From contig OY759717.1 of the NCBI GenBank assembly GCA_963662525.1, forward strand, positions 434,001 through 498,000: DNA of 64,000 bases, given 5' to 3'. Shown piece by piece: positions 35,505 through 43,284 of the stretch (within the stretch, counting starts at the first letter, position 1; the number at the start of each line of letters is the position of its first letter). Position numbers and translations under genes: made by a program. The notes beneath the pieces were generated by a model that saw only the letters and a list, made by a program, of their open reading frames with translations, did not search any database and had not been told where the DNA came from. This DNA is from CAZSDU01 sp963662525. GTDB lineage: Bacteria; Bacteroidota; Bacteroidia; Bacteroidales; FEN-979.

Positions 35505-36464
35505 CTACCGGTTTTTCCGGTTTAGTACTTTCATGACTGAGTTAACGATGTTAACTGTCTCCAGACCAAATTTTTTCATCAGTTCATCTGGCGTTCCGCT
35601 TTCACCGAAATGATCATTCATTGCGACCATCTCCATAGGTAACGGGAGCATCCTTACCAGTAACTGGGCAATGCTGTCTCCCAATCCTCCGTTTCTCATG
35701 TGTTCCTCTGCCGACACGACACAGCCTGTTTTACGTACCGATGAAAGAATGGCTTCCTCATCCAGGGGCTTGAGGGTATGAATGTTCATGATTTCCGCTG
35801 AGATTCCCTGTTGTTCCAGCAGTTTACAAGCCTCCAGGGCTTTCCAGACAAGATGACCGGTGGCAAAAATGGAAACATCCTTCCCTTCATTGAGCAGCAA
35901 GGCTTTCCCGATTACAAAGTCAGATGAAGGATCAGTAAAATTTGGTACTTTGGGACGACCAAACCGAAGATAAACCGGTCCCTGATGCCGGGCAACAGCA
36001 AGCGTTGCCGCATAAGTCTGGTTGAAATCACAGGGATTAATCACCGTCATTTTGGGCAACATTCTCATCATTCCCAGGTCTTCCATATTCTGATGGGTGG
36101 CTCCGTCTTCTCCCAGTGAAATCCCGGCATGTGAGGCACATATCTTTACATTTTTTTCTGAATAGGCGATGGATTGGCGGATCTGATCATACACCCGGCC
36201 GGTGGAGAAATTGGCAAAAGTTCCCGTGAATGGTATTTTTCCTCCGATGGTCAACCCGGCTGCAATTCCCATCATGTTGGCCTCAGCAATTCCAACCTGA
36301 AAAAATCTTTCTGGGAAAGCTTTGGCAAAAGCATCCATTTTCATGGAACCTGTAAGATCTGCACATAAAGCAACGACCTGAGAATTTTTCTTCCCAAGTT
36401 CAAGCAAGGCTTCGCCGAACCCTGAGCGGGTATCTTTAGAGCCAAAATTCTGGTATTCTTTCAT
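35505..36464 (-). CDS. Transketolase, C-terminal subunit (split enzyme)
   Basis: A 319-aa subunit with the pyrimidine-binding domain (about 1-170) and the transketolase C-terminal domain (about 185-310). The key TPP-activating glutamate lies in GIAEANMMGIAAGL, and ASHAGISLGEDGATHQNMEDL is the conserved substrate and cofactor segment. It pairs with the N-terminal subunit at 37909-38754 to make a complete transketolase for the non-oxidative pentose phosphate pathway. Split transketolases are normally encoded by adjacent genes; here a VWA gene lies between them on the same strand. The start is three bases after the VWA stop. Confidence 0.93.
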   Translation of the reverse strand: MKEYQNFGSKDTRSGFGEALLELGKKNSQVVALCADLTGSMKMDAFAKAFPERFFQVGIAEANMMGIAAGLTIGGKIPFTGTFANFSTGRVYDQIRQSIAYSEKNVKICASHAGISLGEDGATHQNMEDLGMMRMLPKMTVINPCDFNQTYAATLAVARHQGPVYLRFGRPKVPNFTDPSSDFVIGKALLLNEGKDVSIFATGHLVWKALEACKLLEQQGISAEIMNIHTLKPLDEEAILSSVRKTGCVVSAEEHMRNGGLGDSIAQLLVRMLPLPMEMVAMNDHFGESGTPDELMKKFGLETVNIVNSVMKVLNRKNR

Positions 36465-36467
36465 GAT

Positions 36468-37922
36468 TTAATTCGGATAAAGTTTCAGGTTAATGGTTTG
36501 CCCTGGTTCAACCCTGAATGATTTTTCAATGGTATAAGATGCTTTATTGGAATACTTCGACCGGAATACGACCCGGTAGGAACCAGGCTGCAGGTATAGG
36601 GTTTCCTGCTGTTGCGGGGTATCTCTCAGGTTATACAACCAGACCAGGCCGGTTTTTGATTCCAGATAAATACTGCCATAACCATTGGTTGATTTCTGTA
36701 TCACAGCGATACCCGGAAGCGGAATTTCAACGGTTGTGGTCTGGCTTTGCTGGATCTCCACTGCCTTTTGCTCAATTCTGGGTAAACAAAGGATCTCTAT
36801 ATCGTATTTTCCCGTCAGGTATTTCTCTACCTGGTCAAACTGCTGGATGTTAATGGTAATTCCGCTTCCGTTTTTCCGGATGATTACCGGAAGATATTTC
36901 AGGGTACTGTTCCCGCCGGCTTTGAACGTCAGATAACCCTGAGGGGCATCAATCCCTACAATGGTATGTTTACCCGGAGTCAGTTTCACCGAATCCAGAA
37001 AGACTGGAGGAATGGTATGGACGACAATATCATAAGTGATCAGCGGATCGATGTCAAGGGTATCAGGTAATCCTTTTGCATTGAATGAATGGATGAAATT
37101 GTATTTAACCAGACCCGAAAAATTATCATAAAACGTCATGTTAACATTGGTTTCTGTGGGCTTACCATAGATATCCAATAGGTTCACCTGGACAGTTGTC
37201 GGATTCAGGGCACGGGAAATGATCACTTTAAGGGCATTCCTGAATTCTTTTTCGTTGGAGGCATCGAAATAAGTTCCTACACATTCAAACTGATCCCTGA
37301 AATTCTTTCCGATGCCAACGATAAATGGTTTCAGGGTAATTCCATGCTTCTGAAGTTCTAGTGAAACAGCGCATGGATCTCCTCCGCATTCCTCCAGTCC
37401 GTCAGTGATGAGGATGATAATATTCCGGCAATTCTCGCAAGGCGTAAAATCCTTTTTAGCCTGGGAAAGAGAATAGGCAATGGGAGTCGTCCCTTTCGGA
37501 CTTATGGTTTTCAGCACATGTTTGATCCGTGAAATATTATCCCTGGCAAAAGGGACTTCAAGCCGGGTATCATTGCAATCCTGGGGAGGATATTGTTTCT
37601 GATGTCCATAAACCCTGAGGGCCAATTCAAGGTTTTGCTGGGTTCTGAGACTGTCAAGCAAGCTTGAAAACAGTTTTACTGCAATATTAAATTTGGTATC
37701 GCTCTGCCATTTCCCGTACATGCTCTGGGAAGCATCAAAAACGAATAGAATACGGGTCGTTGGTTTCGGCTTTTCCTTTTCATTCGTTCCCTGGGCAAAA
37801 ACACCGGAAAATGAAAGCAAAAATATCAATAAAATGACCAATGGCCAATGACGAGTGACAAATTTAATTTGTAATTCGTAATTCGTAATTCCTAACTCGT
37901 AATTATTGTCAGTAGTCTCCAT
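36468..37922 (-). CDS. Secreted von Willebrand factor A domain protein inserted between the transketolase halves
   Basis: A 484-aa protein with a hydrophobic signal segment at about residues 28-44 (ending FAQG) and a VWA domain at about 57-240. Its MIDAS motif is complete: DASQS at 63-67, the Thr in GTTPIAYS, and D174 in ITDGLEE. The C-terminal half has repeated beta modules like PEGA or carboxypeptidase-regulatory domains (about 245-480). Function is unknown; related proteins act as secreted adhesion or scaffold proteins. The ATG lies inside the last codons of the transketolase N-terminal gene. Codons 6-18 and 21-30 are made of heptamer tandem arrays, so the N-terminus seems to be repeat-derived. 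Confidence 0.82.
   Translation of the reverse strand: METTDNNYELGITNYELQIKFVTRHWPLVILLIFLLSFSGVFAQGTNEKEKPKPTTRILFVFDASQSMYGKWQSDTKFNIAVKLFSSLLDSLRTQQNLELALRVYGHQKQYPPQDCNDTRLEVPFARDNISRIKHVLKTISPKGTTPIAYSLSQAKKDFTPCENCRNIIILITDGLEECGGDPCAVSLELQKHGITLKPFIVGIGKNFRDQFECVGTYFDASNEKEFRNALKVIISRALNPTTVQVNLLDIYGKPTETNVNMTFYDNFSGLVKYNFIHSFNAKGLPDTLDIDPLITYDIVVHTIPPVFLDSVKLTPGKHTIVGIDAPQGYLTFKAGGNSTLKYLPVIIRKNGSGITINIQQFDQVEKYLTGKYDIEILCLPRIEQKAVEIQQSQTTTVEIPLPGIAVIQKSTNGYGSIYLESKTGLVWLYNLRDTPQQQETLYLQPGSYRVVFRSKYSNKASYTIEKSFRVEPGQTINLKLYPN
37833..37860 (-). repeat. Heptamer tandem array, four degenerate units (word AATGACC)
   Basis: Four consecutive 7-base units related to AATGACC (plus strand) lie within codons 21-30 of the VWA gene and supply the basic and early hydrophobic part of its signal peptide. 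Confidence 0.85.
37871..37905 (-). repeat. Heptamer tandem array, five units (word GTAATTC)
   Basis: Three exact GTAATTC units followed by two variants (CTAACTC, GTAATTA) lie at codons 6-18 of the VWA gene, just after the end of the transketolase N-terminal gene. Ten bases separate it from the AATGACC array. Confidence 0.9.
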
Positions 37923-38754
37923 CAGTCTCTTTTAATTGCTCCAAGGCTTTCTGCATTTGTTCATTGTTTGGCGGAACTCCATGCCACTCATGCTTATCCA
38001 TCATAAAATCAACGCCAAAGCCCATGTGCGAATGCATCAGGATGATGACCGGTTTTCCTTTGCCCGTGCGGTCTTTCGCACGATGAAGGGTACTGACTAC
38101 TTCGGCCATATCGTTTCCATTCATTTCGACGACGATCCAGCCGAATGCTTTAAATTTTCCTGCCAGGTCGCCCAGGTCAAGCACTTCAGGCATAGGACCG
38201 TCAATTTGTTTCTTATTATAATCCACCACGGCCACGAGATTATCGACTCTCTTTGCTGAAGCATACATAAAGGCCTCCCAGTTCTGACCCTCCTGGAGTT
38301 CTCCATCGCCCATCAGGCAAAAAACCAGGTGATCATCACCATTGAGTTTTTTGGCTAAAGCAGCTCCGATGGCAACCGACAAACCCTGTCCCAGCGATCC
38401 TGAACTCATTCTGATGCCCGGTAATCCTTCACAGGTAGCCGGATGGCCCTGCAGGCGGGAATTCAGCCTACGAAAGCTTGACAGTTCCTTGATGTCAAAA
38501 TATCCGTAGCGGGCAAGGACACTATACCAGCCGGCTGACAAATGACCGTTGGAAAGGAAAAACACATCTTCTCCTGTTCCGTTCATATCGAACCGCCCCG
38601 GGTCAGGCTGCATCATTTCAAAATATAGTGCTACCAGAAAATCAGCACTGCCCAGAGGACCTCCCGGGTGACCGGAAGCAGCGCTGTTCACCATACGGAT
38701 GATATCACGACGTACCTGGGAAGCAATGTCTTGAAGATCTTTTATAGAATGCAT
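37909..38754 (-). CDS. Transketolase, N-terminal subunit (split enzyme)
   Basis: A 281-aa thiamine-diphosphate-binding subunit. It has HPGGPLGSADFLVALYF and SLGQGLSVAIGAAL. The metal/TPP motif GDGELQEGQNWEAFM is followed about 25 residues later by DYNKKQ, giving the classical GDG-x-N arrangement. It forms the first half of a split transketolase whose second half is at 35505-36464. A VWA gene begins inside its last five codons (14-base overlap) and separates it from its partner. A TATCTTTG box at 38810-38817 is a likely promoter for all three genes. All catalytic residues expected for this half are present. Confidence 0.93.
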   Translation of the reverse strand: MHSIKDLQDIASQVRRDIIRMVNSAASGHPGGPLGSADFLVALYFEMMQPDPGRFDMNGTGEDVFFLSNGHLSAGWYSVLARYGYFDIKELSSFRRLNSRLQGHPATCEGLPGIRMSSGSLGQGLSVAIGAALAKKLNGDDHLVFCLMGDGELQEGQNWEAFMYASAKRVDNLVAVVDYNKKQIDGPMPEVLDLGDLAGKFKAFGWIVVEMNGNDMAEVVSTLHRAKDRTGKGKPVIILMHSHMGFGVDFMMDKHEWHGVPPNNEQMQKALEQLKETDGDY

Positions 38755-38764
38755 CCAATAAAAT

Positions 38765-38785
38765 AATTAACAATGAATAATGATT
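38765..38785. repeat. Degenerate heptamer array upstream of the transketolase genes
   Basis: Three 7-base units related to AATGAAT lie 11 bases before the transketolase start, within its leader. The match is weaker than at other arrays because the region is AT-rich. Confidence 0.5.
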
Positions 38786-38809
38786 TAATTATTAGAAACT
38801 CATGGCAAA

Positions 38810-38817
38810 CAAAGATA
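38810..38817 (-). promoter_or_regulatory. Promoter -7-like box for the split transketolase unit
   Basis: The minus-strand sequence TATCTTTG matches TAnnTTTG and lies 55 bases before the start at 38754, with the degenerate heptamer array in the leader. Confidence 0.5.
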
Positions 38818-38923
38818 TTGCAAATAGCCTGCCAGATTTGACCGATGTTAATAAAAAGGAATAAGATTTGCCGGACATGTCTTCCTTTTTCTTTCTTTTG
38901 CAAGTACTGATTATTCCAGTCAA

Positions 38924-41764
38924 ATGAAGAAATTTATATTGCTGTGTTTTACTCTTTTCATAATCACTTATGCCAATGGAAGTCATCCGCTTTCCGATTC
39001 CTGCTTTTTAGATTCAGTCTTCCGCTCTCTTGGCCTTGAGCAAAAGATTGCCCAGCTAATCATGATCAGGGCATATTCCAACCGGGATTCCGTTTATGAA
39101 GACAGTCTTACGCAGGTTATTCAAACCAACCAGGTGGGCGGCGTCTGCTTTTTTAAAGGGACTCCGTATAATCAGGCCCGACTGACAAATGACTTGCAAA
39201 AAGAAGTAAAAATTCCCCTGCTGGTATCCATTGATGCTGAATGGGGACTCGGGATGCGTCTTGACAGCGCTTTCTCCTATCCCCGTCAAATGGCCATGGG
39301 AGCCCTGCAAGATGACTCATTGATATACGCGATGGGGACACAGGTCGCACAGGCATGCAGAAGGCTGGGTATCCAGATTAATTTCGCTCCGGTGGTGGAT
39401 GTGAATAACAACCCGAATAACCCGGTAATCAACTTCCGCTCCTTCGGGGAGAACCCGAAAAAAGTGGCTGTCAAAGGTTCCATGTACATGAAAGGTCTTC
39501 AGGATCATGGTATCATTTCCACTGCCAAACATTTTCCGGGACATGGAGATACAGAAACGGATTCCCATAATTCATTGCCGGTGATGGAACATACCATGGC
39601 ACGCATGGATTCCATTGAATTAATTCCCTTCCGGACCTTGATAAATGAAGGAGTACAGGGTATCATGGTGGCCCACCTTTATATTCCAGTCCTGGATACC
39701 TCCAAAAATATCCCATCCACTTTATCTGAGCCTGTAATTTCGGGTTTGCTGAGAACGAAATTGGGGTTCAGTGGTTTCGTATTTACGGATGCCCTTGACA
39801 TGAAAGGAGTAACAAAATATTTCAAGCCTGGTGAAATAGAAGTCAAGGCATTACAAGCAGGCAATGACATCCTTTTATTACCTCAAAATGTTCCCAAAGC
39901 CATTCAGGGAATTAAGCAGGCGGTTGACAGTGGCATCCTTTCCATGGAAGTGATTGATCAGAAATGCTGGAAAGTACTTAAGCTGAAACAAACATTGAAT
40001 CTGTGGAATTCACCTCCCATCAATTTGAATGGAATAGCTGCTGATCTTAATTCCCCTCGTGACGCAATGCTTACCGAACAGATCTTCCAGAACTCCATTA
40101 CCCTGGTAAAAAACGACTTGCAGCTGATCCCGATGACCTCCCTGGAACGCCGTAAAATTGCTTCATTGGCGATTCCTGATACAGCTGTCAATGTTTTTCA
40201 GTCAACCTTGGCGCGTTATGCAAAAGTCGACCCCTTTTTCCTCCGGAAAATTCCTGAAAAACCTTTTGCAGATAGCCTTATTAAAGTACTCGCAGATTAT
40301 GATATTCTCCTTATCAGCCTTCAGCGAATGGGCGGAGCACCCAGGGACAGTTTCGGGCTGAACCGTAAAACCTTACGATTTCTTGACACACTCACCTGTC
40401 AGGGTCGTAACATACTGACCATTTTCGGAAATCCATATGCTTTAGGCATGATCCCTTCGGTGAAAAATACTGAAAGCATCCTTGTCACATACCAGGATAA
40501 CATTTATACGCAGAAACTCGCCGCAGAGATGGTTTTCGGTGGGATCGCATCCCGCGGGATGTTACCGGTGACATCAGGGTCCTTTAAAGCCGGAACCGGA
40601 GATAAGACAGATAAATCCAGGATGGCATTCGTCATCCCGGAAAGCATGGGCATTCCTTCTGATGCGTTGCAAACTATCGATTCTATTGCCCTTAGCGGAA
40701 TCGAGAAAAGGGCTTATCCGGGATGTGAAGTTCTGATTGCTAAAGACGGAAAGATCTTTTATGAAAAAAGTTTCGGTACACCCCGTTATGAAGACACGGC
40801 AAAAGTCACCAACGATCAGATCTACGACCTGGCTTCCGTGACCAAAATAGCCGCAACGACCCTGGCTGTCATGAAACTATTTGAAGAAGGGAAAATACAA
40901 CTGGACGACAGTCTGGGAAATTACCTGCCGATGCTGAAAGGAAGTAATAAGGCAGGGTTGAGAATACGGGACATAATGACGCATCAGGCCGGGTTGCAGG
41001 CCTGGATCCCTTTTTATGAAAAAACCCTGAAGACCCAACACAGTTTTCCTGCCGATAGCATATACCGGGACATCATCAATTCTCCTGTTCGTCCCGGTCA
41101 TGAATATAAATACAGTGATCTCGGCTTTTATTTACTTCGGCTGGTGGTCGAAAAAACGAGCGGTAAAAATTTCCAGGATTTCCTGCAAAGCACATTTTAT
41201 CAACCTCTGGGATTACAAACTATGGGGTTTAACCCCAGGCAGCTGTTCCCGCTTTCCAGGATCATTCCGACCGAATATGATACCCTTTTCAGGAAAAAAC
41301 TGATCTGGGGAGAAGTTCACGATCCTGGTGCTGCCATGCTCGACGGCATTTCAGGACATGCCGGTCTTTTTTCGGATGCTTATGATCTGGCCGTAATCAT
41401 GCAAATGCTGATTCAGGATGGAAGTTATGGCGGAAAGGAATACCTGAAACCTGAAACTATCCATGAGTTTACCAGGATTCAATTCCCTCAGCACGGTAAC
41501 CGCAGGGGACTTGGCTTCGATAAACCCATGATCCACTTTATTCCCGATGGTCCGGTATGCGAAAGCGCTTCAGCAGCCAGTTTTGGACATTCGGGTTTTA
41601 CAGGAACATACGCCTGGGCCGATCCTGAAAACAAACTGGTTTACATTTTCCTTTCTAACCGGGTTTATCCGAATGCTGCTAATCAGAAGCTTTCTTCCCT
41701 GAATATCCGGACCAATATCCACCAGGCTATTTATGATCTGTTGAGAAAATATCCTGTGAAATAA
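38924..41764 (+). CDS. NagZ-like GH3 beta-N-acetylhexosaminidase fused to a beta-lactamase-family serine hydrolase
   Basis: A 946-aa secreted enzyme with a signal peptide (about residues 1-19). The GH3 domain (about 30-370) has the NagZ signature KHFPGHGDTETDSHNSLPVM with the acid/base His-Asp pair, and nucleophile Asp in VFTDALDMKGV. A linker and a GH3 C-terminal-like region (about 385-560) follow. The last domain (about 590-940) is a class C beta-lactamase/esterase fold with S638 and K641 in the SVTK motif, Tyr in YKYSDLG and HSG in place of KTG. The combination suggests sequential action on muropeptides or glycans in the periplasm. Such fusions occur in other Bacteroidota; the serine hydrolase substrate is not known. 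Confidence 0.9.
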   Translation: MKKFILLCFTLFIITYANGSHPLSDSCFLDSVFRSLGLEQKIAQLIMIRAYSNRDSVYEDSLTQVIQTNQVGGVCFFKGTPYNQARLTNDLQKEVKIPLLVSIDAEWGLGMRLDSAFSYPRQMAMGALQDDSLIYAMGTQVAQACRRLGIQINFAPVVDVNNNPNNPVINFRSFGENPKKVAVKGSMYMKGLQDHGIISTAKHFPGHGDTETDSHNSLPVMEHTMARMDSIELIPFRTLINEGVQGIMVAHLYIPVLDTSKNIPSTLSEPVISGLLRTKLGFSGFVFTDALDMKGVTKYFKPGEIEVKALQAGNDILLLPQNVPKAIQGIKQAVDSGILSMEVIDQKCWKVLKLKQTLNLWNSPPINLNGIAADLNSPRDAMLTEQIFQNSITLVKNDLQLIPMTSLERRKIASLAIPDTAVNVFQSTLARYAKVDPFFLRKIPEKPFADSLIKVLADYDILLISLQRMGGAPRDSFGLNRKTLRFLDTLTCQGRNILTIFGNPYALGMIPSVKNTESILVTYQDNIYTQKLAAEMVFGGIASRGMLPVTSGSFKAGTGDKTDKSRMAFVIPESMGIPSDALQTIDSIALSGIEKRAYPGCEVLIAKDGKIFYEKSFGTPRYEDTAKVTNDQIYDLASVTKIAATTLAVMKLFEEGKIQLDDSLGNYLPMLKGSNKAGLRIRDIMTHQAGLQAWIPFYEKTLKTQHSFPADSIYRDIINSPVRPGHEYKYSDLGFYLLRLVVEKTSGKNFQDFLQSTFYQPLGLQTMGFNPRQLFPLSRIIPTEYDTLFRKKLIWGEVHDPGAAMLDGISGHAGLFSDAYDLAVIMQMLIQDGSYGGKEYLKPETIHEFTRIQFPQHGNRRGLGFDKPMIHFIPDGPVCESASAASFGHSGFTGTYAWADPENKLVYIFLSNRVYPNAANQKLSSLNIRTNIHQAIYDLLRKYPVK

Positions 41765-41765
41765 G

Positions 41766-41773
41766 TACTTTTG
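41766..41773 (+). promoter_or_regulatory. Promoter -7-like box for the membrane protein/rhomboid pair
   Basis: TACTTTTG matches TAnnTTTG, starting two bases after the preceding stop codon, with 20 bases to the ATG at 41794. A GTTG stands in the -33 position, about 22 bases upstream. Confidence 0.5.
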
Positions 41774-41793
41774 CAAAAGTTCAAACCATCGAA

Positions 41794-42618
41794 ATGAATC
41801 CGACTTTAAAACATATACTTATCTGGTTCTTTGCCTTTTTTTTCACCGCAGCCATAGCGATTTACCAACGAAGGACCGGTCCATCCTATCCTGTGAGGGG
41901 GACGGTGAAAATAGAAAAACAGGAAATCAAATTCCGGCTGATCCGGACTTATGATGGGAACGATGATGCAAAGGTGAAAATCGTTGTTGCCGATACATCA
42001 GTCAGGGGAGAAATTACTTACCGTCGTTTTAAAAGTTATGACAAATGGATAACAGCAGATATGGAACGCAGCGGCGATACCCTCGTCGGGGCGCTGCCTC
42101 ATCAGGATCCTGCCGGGAAAATCATGTACCAGGTGAGTTTACAGAAAGGAGATCGGCACTTTTTGCTGAACGAACATCCTGCTGTTCTGAGATATAAAGG
42201 ATTTGTCCCTGGATACGTGCTGTATCCTCACATACTGTTTATCTTCATGGCAATGTTTTTCTCAACGGTCACGGGATTAATGGCCATTACCAGAAGTAAA
42301 AAAACAACTATCTATGCCTGGATTACGATGATCACCCTGCTACTGGGGGGGTTGATCCTTGGCCCTATTGTTCAGAAATTCTCTTTCGGTGCCTACTGGA
42401 CCGGATGGCCATTTGGGCATGATCTCACGGACAATAAATCGCTGGTTGCCTTTATTTTCTGGGCCATAGCCCTGTTCATCCTGCACAGGAACAAGATGAA
42501 CCGGATCTGGCCGGTTCTCGCTGCTTTGATTTTGCTCATCATCTTTCTAATTCCGCATAGTATGCTGGGATCTGAAATCGATTTTACCAAAGAAACCCAA
42601 ACCCAGACAACCCCATAA
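41794..42618 (+). CDS. Conserved hypothetical membrane protein with periplasmic beta domain
   Basis: A 274-aa protein with an N-terminal helix (about 5-24), a soluble domain of about 115 residues rich in beta strands, then four membrane helices (about 150-172, 178-200, 216-234, 237-255). Conserved-looking motifs in the membrane half are FGAYWTGWPFGHDLTDNK and LFILHRNK. I do not recognise a named family; the pattern resembles Bacteroidota membrane proteins of unknown function. It precedes a rhomboid protease by 22 bases, across a short octamer repeat, and probably shares its transcript. Whether it is a substrate of that protease is open. Confidence 0.7.
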   Translation: MNPTLKHILIWFFAFFFTAAIAIYQRRTGPSYPVRGTVKIEKQEIKFRLIRTYDGNDDAKVKIVVADTSVRGEITYRRFKSYDKWITADMERSGDTLVGALPHQDPAGKIMYQVSLQKGDRHFLLNEHPAVLRYKGFVPGYVLYPHILFIFMAMFFSTVTGLMAITRSKKTTIYAWITMITLLLGGLILGPIVQKFSFGAYWTGWPFGHDLTDNKSLVAFIFWAIALFILHRNKMNRIWPVLAALILLIIFLIPHSMLGSEIDFTKETQTQTTP

Positions 42619-42639
42619 TTTCACTATTTCGCTGTTTCC
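42619..42639. repeat. Octamer array (TTTCACTA-like) between membrane protein and rhomboid
   Basis: Two and a half 8-base units (TTTCACTA, TTTCGCTG, TTTC) fill the space between the two genes, directly abutting the rhomboid ATG region. Confidence 0.65.
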
Positions 42640-42640
42640 A

Positions 42641-43255
42641 ATGCCAATAACATATATCATCATTTTCCTTACTGCTGTAGTTTCAGTCGCTGCCTTGAAC
42701 AATGAGGATTTATTTTCAAAACTGAAATTCAATGCCTATGATGTAAAGCACAGCAACCATTGGTACCGGTTCTTCACCTATGGTTTTCTGCATGCCGGGT
42801 ACTTCCATCTCTTTATCAACATGCTGGTGTTTTATTCCTTCGGAGGGGTGGTTGAAACTTATTTCAAGGTGTATTTTCCCGGGAAGGAGACATTATATTA
42901 CATTCTGCTTTATGTTGGCGGATTGCTGCTTTCCATTATTCCGGCTTTCGGAAAACATAAGAACGATGTTTTTTATAATGCCGTGGGTGCTTCCGGAGCC
43001 GTGTCGGCAGTTATTTTTTCAAGTATAATATTATACCCGACAGGGAAGATTTTCCTGTTCCTGTTTCCGGTTCCTATCCCTGCTCCGGTTTTCGGTATTC
43101 TTTATTTGATCTATGAAGCCTATATGAGTAAACGAGGGAAAGATAATATAGGACATGATGCCCACTTGTGGGGAGCCGTGTTCGGAGTGGTATTCACCCT
43201 GGCCTTGAAACCAGGACTGGCGCTGATCTTCCTTCAACAGATCGGACTTTACTAA
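42641..43255 (+). CDS. Rhomboid-family intramembrane serine protease
   Basis: A 204-aa protein with six membrane helices. The catalytic serine is S118 in NAVGASGAV and the catalytic histidine H175 in GHDAHLWGAVFG. HAGYFHLFINM in helix 2 carries the family His-Asn region. It should cleave membrane proteins within or near the bilayer. The helix count and length fit the compact bacterial rhomboid form. It lies 22 bases after a membrane protein gene. Its stop codon is the first part of an octamer repeat that fills the convergent gap to the acyl-CoA synthetase gene. The substrate is unknown. Confidence 0.93.
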   Translation: MPITYIIIFLTAVVSVAALNNEDLFSKLKFNAYDVKHSNHWYRFFTYGFLHAGYFHLFINMLVFYSFGGVVETYFKVYFPGKETLYYILLYVGGLLLSIIPAFGKHKNDVFYNAVGASGAVSAVIFSSIILYPTGKIFLFLFPVPIPAPVFGILYLIYEAYMSKRGKDNIGHDAHLWGAVFGVVFTLALKPGLALIFLQQIGLY

Positions 43256-43284
43256 CTCTGTTACTCTGTTACTTTGTCACCTTT
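43253..43284. repeat. Octamer array (TTACTCTG-like) between convergent genes
   Basis: Four 8-base units (TAACTCTG, TTACTCTG, TTACTTTG, and a degenerate fourth) start on the rhomboid stop codon and run over the stop codon of the convergent acyl-CoA synthetase gene. Confidence 0.75.
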
